Part shown: piece by piece, positions 1-8,187 of the stretch
Layout of the letters: every line of letters starts with the position of its first letter
Position numbering within the stretch: position 1 is the first letter of the stretch
Assembly (NCBI GenBank): GCA_949286465.1
Contig: CASECI010000041.1
Span: 1 to 41,004 of the forward strand
Source: an uncultured Alphaproteobacteria bacterium
GTDB taxonomy: Bacteria > Pseudomonadota > Alphaproteobacteria > CAAHEQ01 > UBA3637
Direction of reading: 5' to 3'
Length of the DNA stretch: 41,004 bases
Notes under the pieces: generated by a model
Database searches by the model: none
Seen by the model: only the letters and a program-made list of their open reading frames with translations
Told to the model about the DNA's origin: nothing
Translations under genes and position numbers: made by a program

Positions 1-477
1 ACCTTCAACTGTCGCCTGTTGGCTTTTCTCACCATCTTCATAAACAGTTCCTTTGGGAATGACCACAGCTCGACATTCATCATTACTCCGTCGACACATA
101 CGCCCAACAGTTGGGATTAACGCTTTTTCTTTATAGGCCAAATCCGAACAATATCGATCATTATAGCCGTTTTCTTCCAAAAATAACAACAATGCTTTTA
201 CTTCAGAAACATCCATGTCTTCAGCTTTTTGTTTTGTTCTGTTTTCAACCATTTGCAAATAAGCATCCAATTTGGCAATCTGTTCCGCTGATACGCTATT
301 TAACAATAAAATGTCCTGTCCATTTCCTTTTAAGTTTTGATCCCCATACTTAGTACCGGCATCTTTCGGATTAATAAAGTGAATTGGCTCTGTCAAACCG
401 TGCAATTCCAAAACATAACGTTCCGTTCCGCATTTTACTTTTGTTCCGAATATCTTGACAAAATCTTTTTGTATCAT
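1..477 (-). CDS. hypothetical protein, 5' part, runs off left edge
   Basis: An open frame of 159 codons starts at the ATG at 477 and continues beyond base 1 with no stop. The start follows a good ribosome site (AAAGGAG) and lies 29 bases below a strong promoter. The visible part begins MIQKDFVKIFGTKVKCGTER and is soluble-looking, with no signal peptide or membrane segment. It has a small cluster of cysteines (C16, then three around residues 115-140) near the visible end. I do not recognise the family. Leucine is encoded largely by TTG, whereas the neighbouring genes mostly use TTA and CTT, so the composition differs a little. That could reflect a different origin, but the fragment is short. 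The coding call is firm; no function is proposed. Confidence 0.8.
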   Translation of the reverse strand, partial: MIQKDFVKIFGTKVKCGTERYVLELHGLTEPIHFINPKDAGTKYGDQNLKGNGQDILLLNSVSAEQIAKLDAYLQMVENRTKQKAEDMDVSEVKALLLFLEENGYNDRYCSDLAYKEKALIPTVGRMCRRSNDECRAVVIPKGTVYEDGEKSQQATVEG

Positions 478-505
478 CTTTTTCTCCTTTTATTATGTAT
501 TTTTT

Positions 506-534
506 ATTTTACTTTATAGTTTTATATCTGTCAA
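506..534 (-). promoter_or_regulatory. sigma70-type promoter of the left-edge gene
   Basis: On the minus strand TTGACA (534-529) is followed after 17 bases by TAAAAT (511-506). This is a perfect -35 and a 5/6 -10 at ideal spacing, just upstream of the start at 477. Confidence 0.65.
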
Positions 535-626
535 AAGGGGAAAAAATGCCTTTACAAAAAATAAAAAAAAAAGAATCCGTTTTTTATTTTTTATCAAAAA
601 TCACAAAAATATATGCTTTGTTTTTC

Positions 627-655
627 TTGACATTTCAGATTTTTTCCTTTACTTA
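627..655 (+). promoter_or_regulatory. possible dksA promoter
   Basis: A perfect TTGACA lies at 627-632. The 17-base-spaced -10 (TACTTA, 650-655) is poor, and other A/T-rich hexamers nearby could serve instead. The position about 40-60 bases before dksA and the perfect -35 support a promoter, but the exact -10 is uncertain. Confidence 0.4.
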
Positions 656-690
656 AAAAGTATATTTAACTTATAAAAAAGGAGATTGCT

Positions 691-1116
691 ATGCCGAATA
701 TCGTCCTGCCACCTGATTACAAACCGTCTAAAGACGAAGAATATATGAACCCTATGCAATTAGAATATTTCAGACAAAAGCTTGTCGATTGGAAAGAAAG
801 TTTATTAAAAGAATCTGGAATTACGATTGAAGACTTAAAAGAAGGTGGCCTTAACGAACCTGATTTAAATGATCGCGCCTCCAACGAAACTGAAAAGGCT
901 TTAGAGTTAAGAACTCGTGACAGAATGAGAAAATTAATCAAAAAAATAAATCAAGCCTTAGCTCGTATTGATGAAGGAACTTATGGCTATTGTGAAGAAA
1001 CTGGTGATCCAATTGGCATCGATCGATTAGAAGCACGCCCTGTGACAACCTTAACTATTGAAGCACAGGAACGTCATGAACGGTTAGAAAAAACACATAC
1101 TGATGATACTGTGTAA
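691..1116 (+). CDS. dksA: DksA/TraR-family transcription factor
   Basis: DksA binds the RNA polymerase secondary channel and, with ppGpp, resets transcription at stable-RNA and amino-acid promoters. The 141-residue protein has the expected layout: an N-terminal helix, a long coiled coil (about 22-95) and a C-terminal globular end. The coiled-coil tip keeps the functional D-x-x-D-x-A motif (D58, D61, A63), followed by the family-typical stretch ELRTRDR. The zinc-finger region (YGYCEETGDPIG) keeps only one cysteine, C101. The other three positions are replaced, as is usual in alphaproteobacterial DksA, so it probably binds no zinc. GGAGATTGCT precedes the ATG. The TAA stop shares one base with the start of the next gene (TAATG), indicating translational coupling with the RNase gene. 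Confidence 0.92.
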   Translation: MPNIVLPPDYKPSKDEEYMNPMQLEYFRQKLVDWKESLLKESGITIEDLKEGGLNEPDLNDRASNETEKALELRTRDRMRKLIKKINQALARIDEGTYGYCEETGDPIGIDRLEARPVTTLTIEAQERHERLEKTHTDDTV

Positions 1117-2093
1117 TGTTTCGAGCGCAAACAACTTTTTTAAATGAAACAAAGGTTGCTTTTTTAGATTCTCAAAAGCAACCTTTTGCTTTTATTATTC
1201 AACGTTTAGAAGATGTGAATTATGGTGATTTATATCAAGGAAAAATTGAAAAAAAAATCCCCCTTTTAAAATCTTTTTTCGTTAATATTAATAAAGATAA
1301 GAACGTCTTTTTACCTTCATCAGAACAGTTAAATGAAGGCGACTATGTTATCGTCCAAGTAACAAAAGAAGCGCGACTAGGAAAAGAAGCTGAAGTTAAG
1401 TTAATAAACATTATTAAATCTCATCCTATTGGCCTCATAGAAAAAGGAAAACTTTTAACCCCTAATCAACTAACTTTACCAGAAATTCCTTGGAACGAAT
1501 ATTTTGATGACATTCTATCTGACACTTGCAATCCTATTGTTTCTTTTGCAGATGGAGCACGTTTAATCATTGAAAGAACTTCTGCTTTTTGGAGTATCGA
1601 TATTGACAGTGCTTCAAGCTCTCTACCCTTTTCTAAAATCAATCAAGAGGCTGTTCCTATCATCGCAAAAGAAATTATCAAAAGAAACCTAAATGGTAAT
1701 ATCATTATCGATTTTATTGGCAGAAAAAACATCAAAAATATTTCTCCGCTCCTTATTCAATTAAACAATCTTCTTCTAATAGAGGCGACACCCTTTCAAA
1801 TTGGAGGTCTCTCACGCTTAGGAAATGTCGAAATGAAGCGAGACAGAAGAAGAAGTGCTTTAATCGATACATTAACCTCACCAAATGCTAAAGCTTATAC
1901 TTTATTTAAAAGTATTCTCAACATCTCATCTCCCTTCTTAACCATTCACGTTTCTCCTTATCTCTATAAACAAATCATAGGACCTCTTGCTCAAACTTGG
2001 AACCTATTAGAACACAAAAAAGGAACTCGTTTAGTTATTAAGGCTGACCCAACTGAAACATCTTTTACTATCAAGGAGAATTTACATGAATAA
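1116..2093 (+). CDS. rng: RNase E/G family ribonuclease, short RNase G-like form
   Basis: A single-strand-specific endoribonuclease of the RNase E/G family, involved in rRNA maturation and mRNA decay. Residues about 36-70 form an S1-like RNA-binding segment (GDLYQGKIEKKIP...FVNI). The DNase I-like catalytic part carries the expected metal-ligand aspartates, D162 in SIDIDSA and D199 in IIIDFI, and the conserved GGLSRLGNVEMKR segment follows near residue 230. At 325 residues it is much shorter than RNase E and shorter than E. coli RNase G. It ends without the CPxC zinc-link and without a long degradosome tail. In other alphaproteobacteria a similar short protein sits beside yacG, which matches here: it overlaps dksA by one base and yacG by eight. 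Confidence 0.85.
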   Translation: MFRAQTTFLNETKVAFLDSQKQPFAFIIQRLEDVNYGDLYQGKIEKKIPLLKSFFVNINKDKNVFLPSSEQLNEGDYVIVQVTKEARLGKEAEVKLINIIKSHPIGLIEKGKLLTPNQLTLPEIPWNEYFDDILSDTCNPIVSFADGARLIIERTSAFWSIDIDSASSSLPFSKINQEAVPIIAKEIIKRNLNGNIIIDFIGRKNIKNISPLLIQLNNLLLIEATPFQIGGLSRLGNVEMKRDRRRSALIDTLTSPNAKAYTLFKSILNISSPFLTIHVSPYLYKQIIGPLAQTWNLLEHKKGTRLVIKADPTETSFTIKENLHE

Positions 2094-2283
2094 TCAAAAT
2101 GAAAAAATATCTATTATTCGTACAAAATGCCCCATTTGTGGCAAAAATGCAACTTTAGACTTTAAACCTTTTTGCTCTAAAAGATGTGCCGATATCGACT
2201 TAAATCGTTGGCTATCTGGAGTTTACAGAATTGAAACAAATGAACTCCCTCAAACTCCTGTGACTGATACTGAAGACAAATAA
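2086..2283 (+). CDS. yacG: DNA gyrase inhibitor YacG, zinc-ribbon protein
   Basis: A 65-residue zinc protein of the YacG family, whose E. coli member binds GyrB and inhibits gyrase. The four zinc cysteines are present as C15-x2-C18 and C30-x3-C34, followed by the family hallmark ADIDLNRWLSG. The frame starts inside the end of the RNase gene (8-base overlap) behind AAGGAG, so it is translated from the same transcript. The acidic C-terminal tail (about residues 50-65) is short and probably disordered. Confidence 0.92.
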   Translation: MNNQNEKISIIRTKCPICGKNATLDFKPFCSKRCADIDLNRWLSGVYRIETNELPQTPVTDTEDK

Positions 2284-2298
2284 ATTCTTACATTTCAC

Positions 2299-2499
2299 CT
2301 ATTCTATAGAACTTTTCTTCCAATATTTTTCATCTAATAATGTTCCTAACGCAACCGTTGCTGTTCTTTCATTGCCTCCCTTCTCTATTAAACGAACATG
2401 AAGAGGCGTATAGGCACTTAATATCCTGTCAACAACCCAAACTGAAGGAACTTTGTCATTTTTAATATATACATCCCCAGAATTAACTTTATTATCCAT
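2299..2499 (-). CDS. small conserved-looking hypothetical protein
   Basis: A 66-residue soluble protein beginning MDNKVNSGDVYIKNDKVPSV. The pattern of a short beta-rich domain (VWVVDRIL, HVRLIEKGG, ATVALGTLLD) suggests a compact fold, and I have the impression of similar small alphaproteobacterial proteins, but I cannot name the family. It lies 39 bases downstream of atpF on the same strand with its own AGGAAGG ribosome site, so it probably forms the last gene of the F0 transcript. It faces yacG convergently with only 15 bases between the stops. No function is inferred from position alone. Confidence 0.7.
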   Translation of the reverse strand: MDNKVNSGDVYIKNDKVPSVWVVDRILSAYTPLHVRLIEKGGNERTATVALGTLLDEKYWKKSSIE

Positions 2500-2538
2500 T
2501 TATATACCTTCCTTAAATTTTAAAGAAACTTTATCACT

Positions 2539-3078
2539 TTAGTAGATTTTTTCAACCTCTTTTTTATCGTTTAATACTTCTTCTAATTCCTTTAATGAAG
2601 TATTAAAAAAAACAGTATTTGATCTAAATTTTTCATCTTTTATCATAAAAGAGGTCGTTGTTTTCATAGAAAATAAAAGAACGGCATCTTTTAGTTCCTT
2701 TAACCCATTCTTTTTAATCATTTTGACTCGGTCTAAAATTTCTTGCTCTTTCATTTCTTGCCGTTTTTTCAGTTGAGATTCTGCTTCTTGTTTCAAATTC
2801 TCTGCATTCTTCCTTGCCTTTTCCAATATGTCTTGTCGCTCTATGTCTTTTCCCTTGTCTTTTTCTTTATATTCCTCTAGTAAATTTCTTGCTTCATCTC
2901 TTAATTTTAAAGCTTCCTTTATATGAGAACGAATTTGTTCTGACCTCTCTTTCATTGCGCGAAGTAAAAATATACTTAACGGAGTAGATGTTAGCAATAT
3001 AACTAAAACAAATGTTATGCTCTTCCAAAAAGACTCAGTTCTTATTATTTCCAAGACAAAAGAAAAAAAAGCATTCAT
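2539..3078 (-). CDS. atpF: ATP synthase F0 subunit b
   Basis: Peripheral-stalk subunit b of F-type ATP synthase. An N-terminal membrane helix (about residues 15-38) is followed by a long charged coiled coil (about 40-130) rich in Glu, Lys and Arg, the usual architecture. Length is 179 residues. Its ATG overlaps the stop of the preceding b' gene in an ATGA arrangement, giving coupled synthesis of the two stalk subunits. The C-terminal part is less canonical than the stalk, which is usual for this fast-evolving protein. Assignment as b rather than b' follows gene order (a, c, b', b). Confidence 0.85.
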   Translation of the reverse strand: MNAFFSFVLEIIRTESFWKSITFVLVILLTSTPLSIFLLRAMKERSEQIRSHIKEALKLRDEARNLLEEYKEKDKGKDIERQDILEKARKNAENLKQEAESQLKKRQEMKEQEILDRVKMIKKNGLKELKDAVLLFSMKTTTSFMIKDEKFRSNTVFFNTSLKELEEVLNDKKEVEKIY

Positions 3079-3569
3079 TTAGGAAACTCCTCTAAATGCT
3101 CTTTAACGGCCCTACTAACAGAAGAACGTTTCGGCTGTATTTTATAGAGGGTATCAAAAACTATATTTAAAAATTGTACTGTAATCTCCTTTATATGAGC
3201 ATAAACAGCTTGATGTCTCTTTAAAATATCTGTTTCTGCATTTAAACTACTTTTCTTTAAAACCTTTAAAAAATGTTGCTCTTGTTGCATGTGATCTACA
3301 ACAATATCTTCATGTGCCTTTTGCATAATACGTGCAGATTGTTCCTCTGCTTTATTTATGTATTTTTCATGCTCTTGTCTCAGCCTATCTGCCGCAGAAT
3401 TCGTTTCATCTGCTTCTCTTAAAATTGACTGTATTTTTTGTTTCCTTTCTGAAATAACTTGTACGACTGGAGGTAATAAAAATCTCGCTATACCTACATA
3501 GAGTATAATAAAACTGATGACTAACCAAAATATCTGACTGGGAAACCATACAATATCAAATTGTGGCAT
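3075..3569 (-). CDS. atpG: ATP synthase F0 subunit b'
   Basis: The second peripheral-stalk subunit, found together with b in alphaproteobacteria and phototrophs. It starts MPQFDIVWFPSQIFWLVISF, matching the family's conserved PQ.d...f.sQifWL entry to the single membrane helix (about 10-32). The motif is followed by LPPVVQVISERKQKIQ and a long coiled coil. It is 164 residues. It lies 15 bases after atpE and overlaps atpF by four bases. The gene is called atpG, atpF2 or atpX in different annotations. Confidence 0.88.
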   Translation of the reverse strand: MPQFDIVWFPSQIFWLVISFIILYVGIARFLLPPVVQVISERKQKIQSILREADETNSAADRLRQEHEKYINKAEEQSARIMQKAHEDIVVDHMQQEQHFLKVLKKSSLNAETDILKRHQAVYAHIKEITVQFLNIVFDTLYKIQPKRSSVSRAVKEHLEEFPK

Positions 3570-3584
3570 AAATAGTTTCCTCTT

Positions 3585-3830
3585 TTAAGAAAACAACATC
3601 ATAAAAGCCAAAACCAAAGCGTAAAGAGCTATGGCCTCAGTCATTCCGGCTCCTATGTACGCGAATAAAGTGACATCATTCTTTACGCTCGGATTACGTG
3701 ATATAGATGAAATAATTGTAATCCAAATTTCCGCAACCCAACGCGAAACTGAAATCATAACCAAACTACAAATACCTATAGACAAATATTTTGCTGCTTG
3801 GGCTATAAACTCTAAAGAATTTCCTTCCAT
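3585..3830 (-). CDS. atpE: ATP synthase F0 subunit c, glycine motif missing
   Basis: The proton-carrying c-ring subunit, 81 residues, two membrane helices. The polar loop (R45-N46-P47) and the ion-binding helix 2 (GAGMTEAIALYALV, with carboxylate E65) are intact. Helix 1 begins normally (AAKYLSIGI) but then lacks the GxGxGxG packing motif. By back-alignment from the RNP loop, the four glycine positions are S27, S29, W31 and A33, and the helix also contains R30, E34 and W36. I checked the codons directly and the frame is continuous. It sits between atpB and the b'/b genes with a normal AAAGGAG site, so it is very likely expressed. The altered helix is discussed as a finding. Confidence 0.93.
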   Translation of the reverse strand: MEGNSLEFIAQAAKYLSIGICSLVMISVSRWVAEIWITIISSISRNPSVKNDVTLFAYIGAGMTEAIALYALVLAFMMLFS

Positions 3831-3844
3831 ATTTTTCTCCTTTT

Positions 3845-4573
3845 CTAATGATGTTCTTCAAAAGACTCCGATAAATAAATACACGTTAATATCGTATATA
3901 TGTAGGCTTGAAGTAACGCTATTCCAGCCTCAAAAATCATAAGAACTCCCGCAAATAATAATGGGATAAAACCTAATAAACCTAACATAATAATAAATGC
4001 TATAACAACATCTAATATGATATGGCCAACTATCATGTTCATTACTAGACGAACAGTTAAACTAAACGGTTTAGATAAAAAAGAAATAATCTCTATTGGA
4101 ACAATAATGGGTGACAACGCTAAGGGAATCCCTTTGGGATAAAAAACACGCAACCAACTCCAACCTTGATGGTAAATTCCTATAAAAATTGATAACAACA
4201 ACCCCAATATCGCCATGGTTCCAACGACAGATAAGTGACTCGTAAATGTAAACATATAGGGGAAAAGGCCTAAAAGATTTCCTAAAAAAATAAACAAAAA
4301 TAGACTGAAAATAAATGGAATAATTTTTTCACCTTTAATTCCTATTGTTTCATAAACCATATTTGATATAAAATGATAATAAGCCTCTATCATTGATTGA
4401 CCAACATGAGGTATTATCCTTAACCGACGCGTCATCAGATACATTAATAACAATGCTATCATACTTGCCAACAACATAGAAAAGCTTGAATTTGTCAAAG
4501 AAATATCAAAATTTCCTATTCGAATAGGGAAAAGTGTTTTTACTTCAAACTGTTCTAATGGGTTTAGTTTCAC
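3845..4573 (-). CDS. atpB: ATP synthase F0 subunit a
   Basis: Membrane subunit a forms the proton half-channels next to the c ring. The 242-residue protein starts with the family-typical LNPLEQFEVKTLFPI and has five to six hydrophobic segments. It carries the essential arginine in SLTVRLVMNMIVGH (R175). The start is a GTG at 4573 whose last bases form the TGA stop of atpI (GTGA overlap). No better ATG exists, because the conserved N-terminus begins right there. Downstream, atpE follows after 14 bases. Confidence 0.94.
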   Translation of the reverse strand: MKLNPLEQFEVKTLFPIRIGNFDISLTNSSFSMLLASMIALLLMYLMTRRLRIIPHVGQSMIEAYYHFISNMVYETIGIKGEKIIPFIFSLFLFIFLGNLLGLFPYMFTFTSHLSVVGTMAILGLLLSIFIGIYHQGWSWLRVFYPKGIPLALSPIIVPIEIISFLSKPFSLTVRLVMNMIVGHIILDVVIAFIIMLGLLGFIPLLFAGVLMIFEAGIALLQAYIYTILTCIYLSESFEEHH

Positions 4574-4875
4574 TCTTTTCGTCCCTTTTCTAGATGATGC
4601 ATATACTTATATACATTGAACACACCTGCTATTCCGCCTAAAAAAATAAAGATAGCTAAAATATATAACTTTGTCTCAAAAAAATGATAAATCACAAAAC
4701 CAATAACTCCTCCTGCAATAAGCCCGCCTAATAAGTCAGATAAAATACCTATGAGCACACCGATACCTTCTTGTTTCCTCTGATGTGGTACTGAATTTTC
4801 TATTTTTTGATTAAGAGCAATTATTTTTTCCTTCAACTCTTCATGTTTATCGGGCTTAACTTCTTGGCTGTCCAT
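4570..4875 (-). CDS. atpI: ATP synthase assembly/ion-channel protein AtpI
   Basis: A small membrane protein encoded at the head of F0 operons and implicated in c-ring assembly and Mg2+ supply. The 101 residues have a charged coiled-coil N-terminus (about 1-35) and two membrane helices (about 40-65 and 70-90). The second ends in the characteristic GGIAGVFNVYKYM. It overlaps atpB by four bases and starts one base after the thioredoxin-like gene ends, so it belongs to the same transcript. Confidence 0.88.
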   Translation of the reverse strand: MDSQEVKPDKHEELKEKIIALNQKIENSVPHQRKQEGIGVLIGILSDLLGGLIAGGVIGFVIYHFFETKLYILAIFIFLGGIAGVFNVYKYMHHLEKGRKE

Positions 4876-4876
4876 T

Positions 4877-5653
4877 TTATTTTAACGCATCAATTGCGTC
4901 CTCTAAACTTTTAAGGTTCGTTCCTACGACGACTTTTGATTGATCTCCCTTCACTAAAACTGTCGTCGGAGTTCCTTGAATATCATATTTTTTCATAAAT
5001 ACATCTCTGTTTTGTATCATAGATTGCATCAAAATTTTATTTTGCAAACAAGATTGGACATCTGCTTTACTTAATCCAACTAAAGAAGCATAACTAGTCA
5101 CAATATCTTGTGCGTTGTCTTTAAATGCCCATTTATCTTGATTTTCAAAAAGAACATTTAAAAATTTCCAATATGTCTCAGGACGTGCACACCGTGTTAA
5201 CATTGCGCCAGCAAGAGCCCTTTTATCAAAGGGGAAGTCAATATAAACTAGCTTTACAAGCCCTGTATTAATGTATTTCTTTTCTATTTCTGGTAATGTT
5301 TCAAGATGATAAATAACACAATGACTACAAGTAAGCGAAGAGAATAAATACATTGTTATGGGAGCATTTTCTTTACCCATCATACGAGGCTGCTCTGGAC
5401 GAATAGCAGGTTTTTGTTTTTCTTGTAAGGCGTCTGATGTCGCCTGTTCATCTGCCTTAACTTCTTGAGCTTTTGCAGAAATAGATAAAATATTCACCTC
5501 GTTTTTAGAGTCAAGGATTAAAGGTTCATAGATTTCACTAGGGTCATTTTCTATAACGGTTCCCTGCTCTATGACAGTATTTTGATTGTTGTGGTAATAT
5601 ATATATCCCCACACTAATAATGCCAATAAAATAATCGCCCACAAACCTTTCAT
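4877..5653 (-). CDS. DsbA-family thiol oxidoreductase, membrane-anchored
   Basis: A periplasmic disulfide oxidoreductase of the DsbA/Com1-like group. Residues 4-20 are a single N-terminal membrane anchor or signal sequence, followed by a linker (about 25-95). The thioredoxin-like domain then holds the active site C109-S-H-C112 (LTCSHC) with the cis-proline loop GTPTT near residue 230. The long helical insertion typical of DsbA is present between them. It lies directly ahead of atpI, one base apart, and 59 bases after dciA. The linkage to F0 genes is probably transcriptional only. The exact DsbA subgroup cannot be settled from sequence reading. Confidence 0.87.
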   Translation of the reverse strand: MKGLWAIILLALLVWGYIYYHNNQNTVIEQGTVIENDPSEIYEPLILDSKNEVNILSISAKAQEVKADEQATSDALQEKQKPAIRPEQPRMMGKENAPITMYLFSSLTCSHCVIYHLETLPEIEKKYINTGLVKLVYIDFPFDKRALAGAMLTRCARPETYWKFLNVLFENQDKWAFKDNAQDIVTSYASLVGLSKADVQSCLQNKILMQSMIQNRDVFMKKYDIQGTPTTVLVKGDQSKVVVGTNLKSLEDAIDALK

Positions 5654-5712
5654 TTTTACCCCTTTCTTTAAAATATATTTAGTTTAATTTGTTCTTTATT
5701 AGAATGCAATAT

Positions 5713-6207
5713 CTATCCTGTTCTTTTCTGAAAAATAGCTTCGCCTAATTGTAGTGCCGCCATTTTTAATTCATCATCTGAAATTATGCTTACTTTTTCT
5801 TTTAATAAATCTTTTTGCTCTTTTGTTAAAGTCTGTTCTATGTTCGAAGAAGAGTTTTCTTTAAGAGCATTAAAAATACCTTGCCTAATTTTGATATCAG
5901 ATACTGCAGAATAACCTAAAAATGTATTGATTCTTTCTAAAATAATTTTTTTCCGATGCTCTAATAAAACGGCATAAGAACCACCTTGACAAATGACATG
6001 TAATGTTCCATTAGTTCTTTGAGATTTAGAATAAGAAATTTTTTCAGGTTTAACGCCTTTAGATAAATCCTCTCCTACAACCTCAGGCCATTTTTCTATA
6101 ATATCAACACACGTGAAGCCTCTTTTTCCTAAAACAGCTTTTGTCAATTCTCTTAAGTCATAGCTAAAGGGCTGACATCCGAAACCTCGTCGTGCTACAT
6201 TCATCAT
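5713..6207 (-). CDS. dciA: DciA family replicative helicase loader (DUF721)
   Basis: DciA is the ancestral bacterial loader of the DnaB helicase. The 164-residue protein shows the DUF721 core: the [11 protein letters not shown] helix, [21 protein letters not shown], then the beta strand with G-x-L-H-V and the helix [17 protein letters not shown] variable, charged C-terminal tail (about 110-164) is the part that usually contacts the helicase. The ATG at 6207 overlaps the tgt stop (ATGA), so translation is coupled to tgt. A second Met follows immediately. Confidence 0.85.
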   Translation of the reverse strand: MMNVARRGFGCQPFSYDLRELTKAVLGKRGFTCVDIIEKWPEVVGEDLSKGVKPEKISYSKSQRTNGTLHVICQGGSYAVLLEHRKKIILERINTFLGYSAVSDIKIRQGIFNALKENSSSNIEQTLTKEQKDLLKEKVSIISDDELKMAALQLGEAIFQKRTG

Positions 6208-7322
6208 AATGGTCTCTTTGCCTTTTTTTGTTTTTCAAAAAAGTCTGCTGCAAAATCTTCATACTTATCTTTTTCTATTGCGGTTCTAATTGCTTTCATT
6301 AAGTCTTGATAGTACTGAATATTATGCCACGTAAGCAACATACACCCTAAAATTTCTCCGGTTCTAAACAGGTGATGTAAATAAGCACGAGAATAATTTG
6401 TACAAGCAGGACAAGAACAATGAGCATCTAAAGGGCTTGCATCTTCTTGATGAACAGCATTTCTTAAATTTAGTGTTCCCTCTCGTGTAAATGCAAGAGC
6501 CGTTCTACCTGAACGAGTTGGCATAACACAATCGAACATATCAACCCCACGTAAAACGGCGCCCACAATATCTGAAGGTCGCCCTACACCCATTAAATAT
6601 CTTGGTTTATTTTCTGGCAACATATCTGGGATAACATCAAGCATTTGAAACATCATTTCTTGACCTTCCCCAACAGCCAATCCTCCGATAGCGTATCCAT
6701 CAAAGCCAATTTTTGTCAAAGCATCCGCAGAAATAGCTCTTAGATCAGGATGCATTCCTCCTTGATTAATCCCAAAAATACCATAACCATCTCGATTTTT
6801 AAAAGCATTTTTAGAACGACTTGCCCATCGCATAGAACGCTCCATCGATTTTTCAACAGCTTTTCTTGGTGAAGGATATGGCATACATTCATCAAAAGCC
6901 ATTGTAATATCTGAATCGAGCAAATATTGAATTTCTATAGAACGCTCAGGAGAAAGCATAAACCGCTTACCATCAATATGAGAAGCAAAAGAAACTCCTT
7001 CTTCTGAAATTTTTCTAAGTTGAGAAAGTGACATAACCTGAAACCCGCCAGAATCAGTTAAAATAGGACCATACCATCCCATAAACCTATGAAGTCCTCC
7101 TAACTGAGCGATTCGCTCTGCTCCTGGACGAAGCATCAAATGATAAGTATTTCCTAGAATAATCTGAGCTCCCGTTGAAGCAACGGATTCAGGCAACATT
7201 GCTTTAACTGTTGCTGCTGTTCCGACTGGCATAAAAGCAGGTGTCTGAACAATACCATGCGCTGTTTTTAATTCTCCTCTCCTAGCCTTTCCGGATGTTT
7301 TTTTAAGCGTGAACTCTAACAT
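6204..7322 (-). CDS. tgt: queuine tRNA-ribosyltransferase
   Basis: Exchanges guanine-34 for preQ1 in GUN-anticodon tRNAs, a step of queuosine synthesis. I place the start at 7322 ([18 protein letters not shown]), not at the ATG 72 bases upstream. The conserved N-terminus begins here, AGGAAG lies at the right distance, and the product is then 372 residues, the normal family length. The catalytic D90 is in [17 protein letters not shown]. The nucleophile segment [15 protein letters not shown] lies near residues 259-273. The zinc site is near residue 310 (C-x-C-x2-C with a following His). It is the first gene of the block leading into the F0 genes and diverges from lepB. Confidence 0.95.
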   Translation of the reverse strand: MLEFTLKKTSGKARRGELKTAHGIVQTPAFMPVGTAATVKAMLPESVASTGAQIILGNTYHLMLRPGAERIAQLGGLHRFMGWYGPILTDSGGFQVMSLSQLRKISEEGVSFASHIDGKRFMLSPERSIEIQYLLDSDITMAFDECMPYPSPRKAVEKSMERSMRWASRSKNAFKNRDGYGIFGINQGGMHPDLRAISADALTKIGFDGYAIGGLAVGEGQEMMFQMLDVIPDMLPENKPRYLMGVGRPSDIVGAVLRGVDMFDCVMPTRSGRTALAFTREGTLNLRNAVHQEDASPLDAHCSCPACTNYSRAYLHHLFRTGEILGCMLLTWHNIQYYQDLMKAIRTAIEKDKYEDFAADFFEKQKKAKRPL

Positions 7323-7335
7323 AGTATACTTCCTA

Positions 7336-7364
7336 TTGAATTTTAAAATAAACCTCTTTATGAT
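7336..7364 (+). promoter_or_regulatory. lepB operon promoter
   Basis: TTGAAT (7336-7341), a 17-base spacer and TATGAT (7359-7364) give a 4/6 and 5/6 match at ideal spacing in the divergent tgt-lepB gap, 46 bases before the lepB start. Confidence 0.5.
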
Positions 7365-7410
7365 ATATGTTCTCTTATAACAAAAAATACGCAAAAGTAA
7401 AAGACAAAAG

Positions 7411-8187
7411 ATGACTGAAAAGAAAAATAAAAAAGGTTGGATAAAAGAAAACTTAAAAGCTATTTTATGGGCCGGTGTAATTGCAATATTAATTCGAAGC
7501 TTAATCGGAGCACCCTTTAATATTCCGTCAGGTTCTATGATTCCTTCTCTGTTAATTGGAGATTATTTATTCGCAAGTAAGTATACATACGGCTATTCTA
7601 AGCACTCTTTTCCTTTTAGTTTTATCCCTTTTTCTGGTCGCTTATTTTATACGGAGCCTAAGCAAGGAGAGGTTATTATTTTTAGGCGTCCCCAAGATCC
7701 TAATATGCCTTATTGGAGAAAGGCTTTAACAAGTGAAGATTATATTAAACGTTTAATTGGCCTTCCAGGTGATACCATTCAAATGAAGGAAGGACGCCTA
7801 TACATAAACGACCAATTAATTCCACGCACCTTCAAACGCTATGAGACCGGACAAAATGCTTATGGACAAACTTTAACTTTTACAGTCTATGATGAAACCT
7901 TACCAAATGGTGTTGTCCACGAGATAATGGAAGCTTCAGATAGTGGCCCTGTAGATAACACCCCATTATACCATGTTCCAGAAGGGCATTTCTTCTTTAT
8001 GGGAGATAATAGAGACAACTCCCAAGATAGCCGCTTTGATGTCATAGGTTATGTACCTCAAGAAAATCTAATTGGCAAAGCACAATTTATTTTCTATTCA
8101 AACAATGGTCTCTCTCCATTTTTCGCCTTTTGGAATTGGGGACAATCTATTCGGTGGGATAGAATTTTTATGAGGATTAAACCATGA
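7411..8187 (+). CDS. lepB: signal peptidase I
   Basis: Cleaves signal peptides from exported proteins at the outer face of the inner membrane. One N-terminal membrane helix (about 15-32) leads into the periplasmic Ser/Lys-dyad domain. The catalytic Ser is S42 in IPSGSM and the general base is K113 in [11 protein letters not shown]. The conserved [11 protein letters not shown] box lies near residue 195. Length, 258 residues, fits the alphaproteobacterial form with one membrane span. It heads a lepB-rnc-era-recO operon, overlapping rnc by four bases. Confidence 0.96.
   Translation: MTEKKNKKGWIKENLKAILWAGVIAILIRSLIGAPFNIPSGSMIPSLLIGDYLFASKYTYGYSKHSFPFSFIPFSGRLFYTEPKQGEVIIFRRPQDPNMPYWRKALTSEDYIKRLIGLPGDTIQMKEGRLYINDQLIPRTFKRYETGQNAYGQTLTFTVYDETLPNGVVHEIMEASDSGPVDNTPLYHVPEGHFFFMGDNRDNSQDSRFDVIGYVPQENLIGKAQFIFYSNNGLSPFFAFWNWGQSIRWDRIFMRIKP

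Noticed and set aside
556-595. A/T-only inverted repeat that could be a terminator
   Set aside because: The stem has almost no G-C pairs and no gene ends beside it; it lies between two divergent promoters.
3585-3830. atpE as a pseudogene
   Set aside because: The frame is intact, and the RNP loop, the carboxylate E65 and the operon position are preserved.
7323-7394. N-terminal extension of tgt by 24 codons
   Set aside because: The conserved Tgt start and its AGGAAG site are at 7322; the extension overlaps the lepB promoter region.
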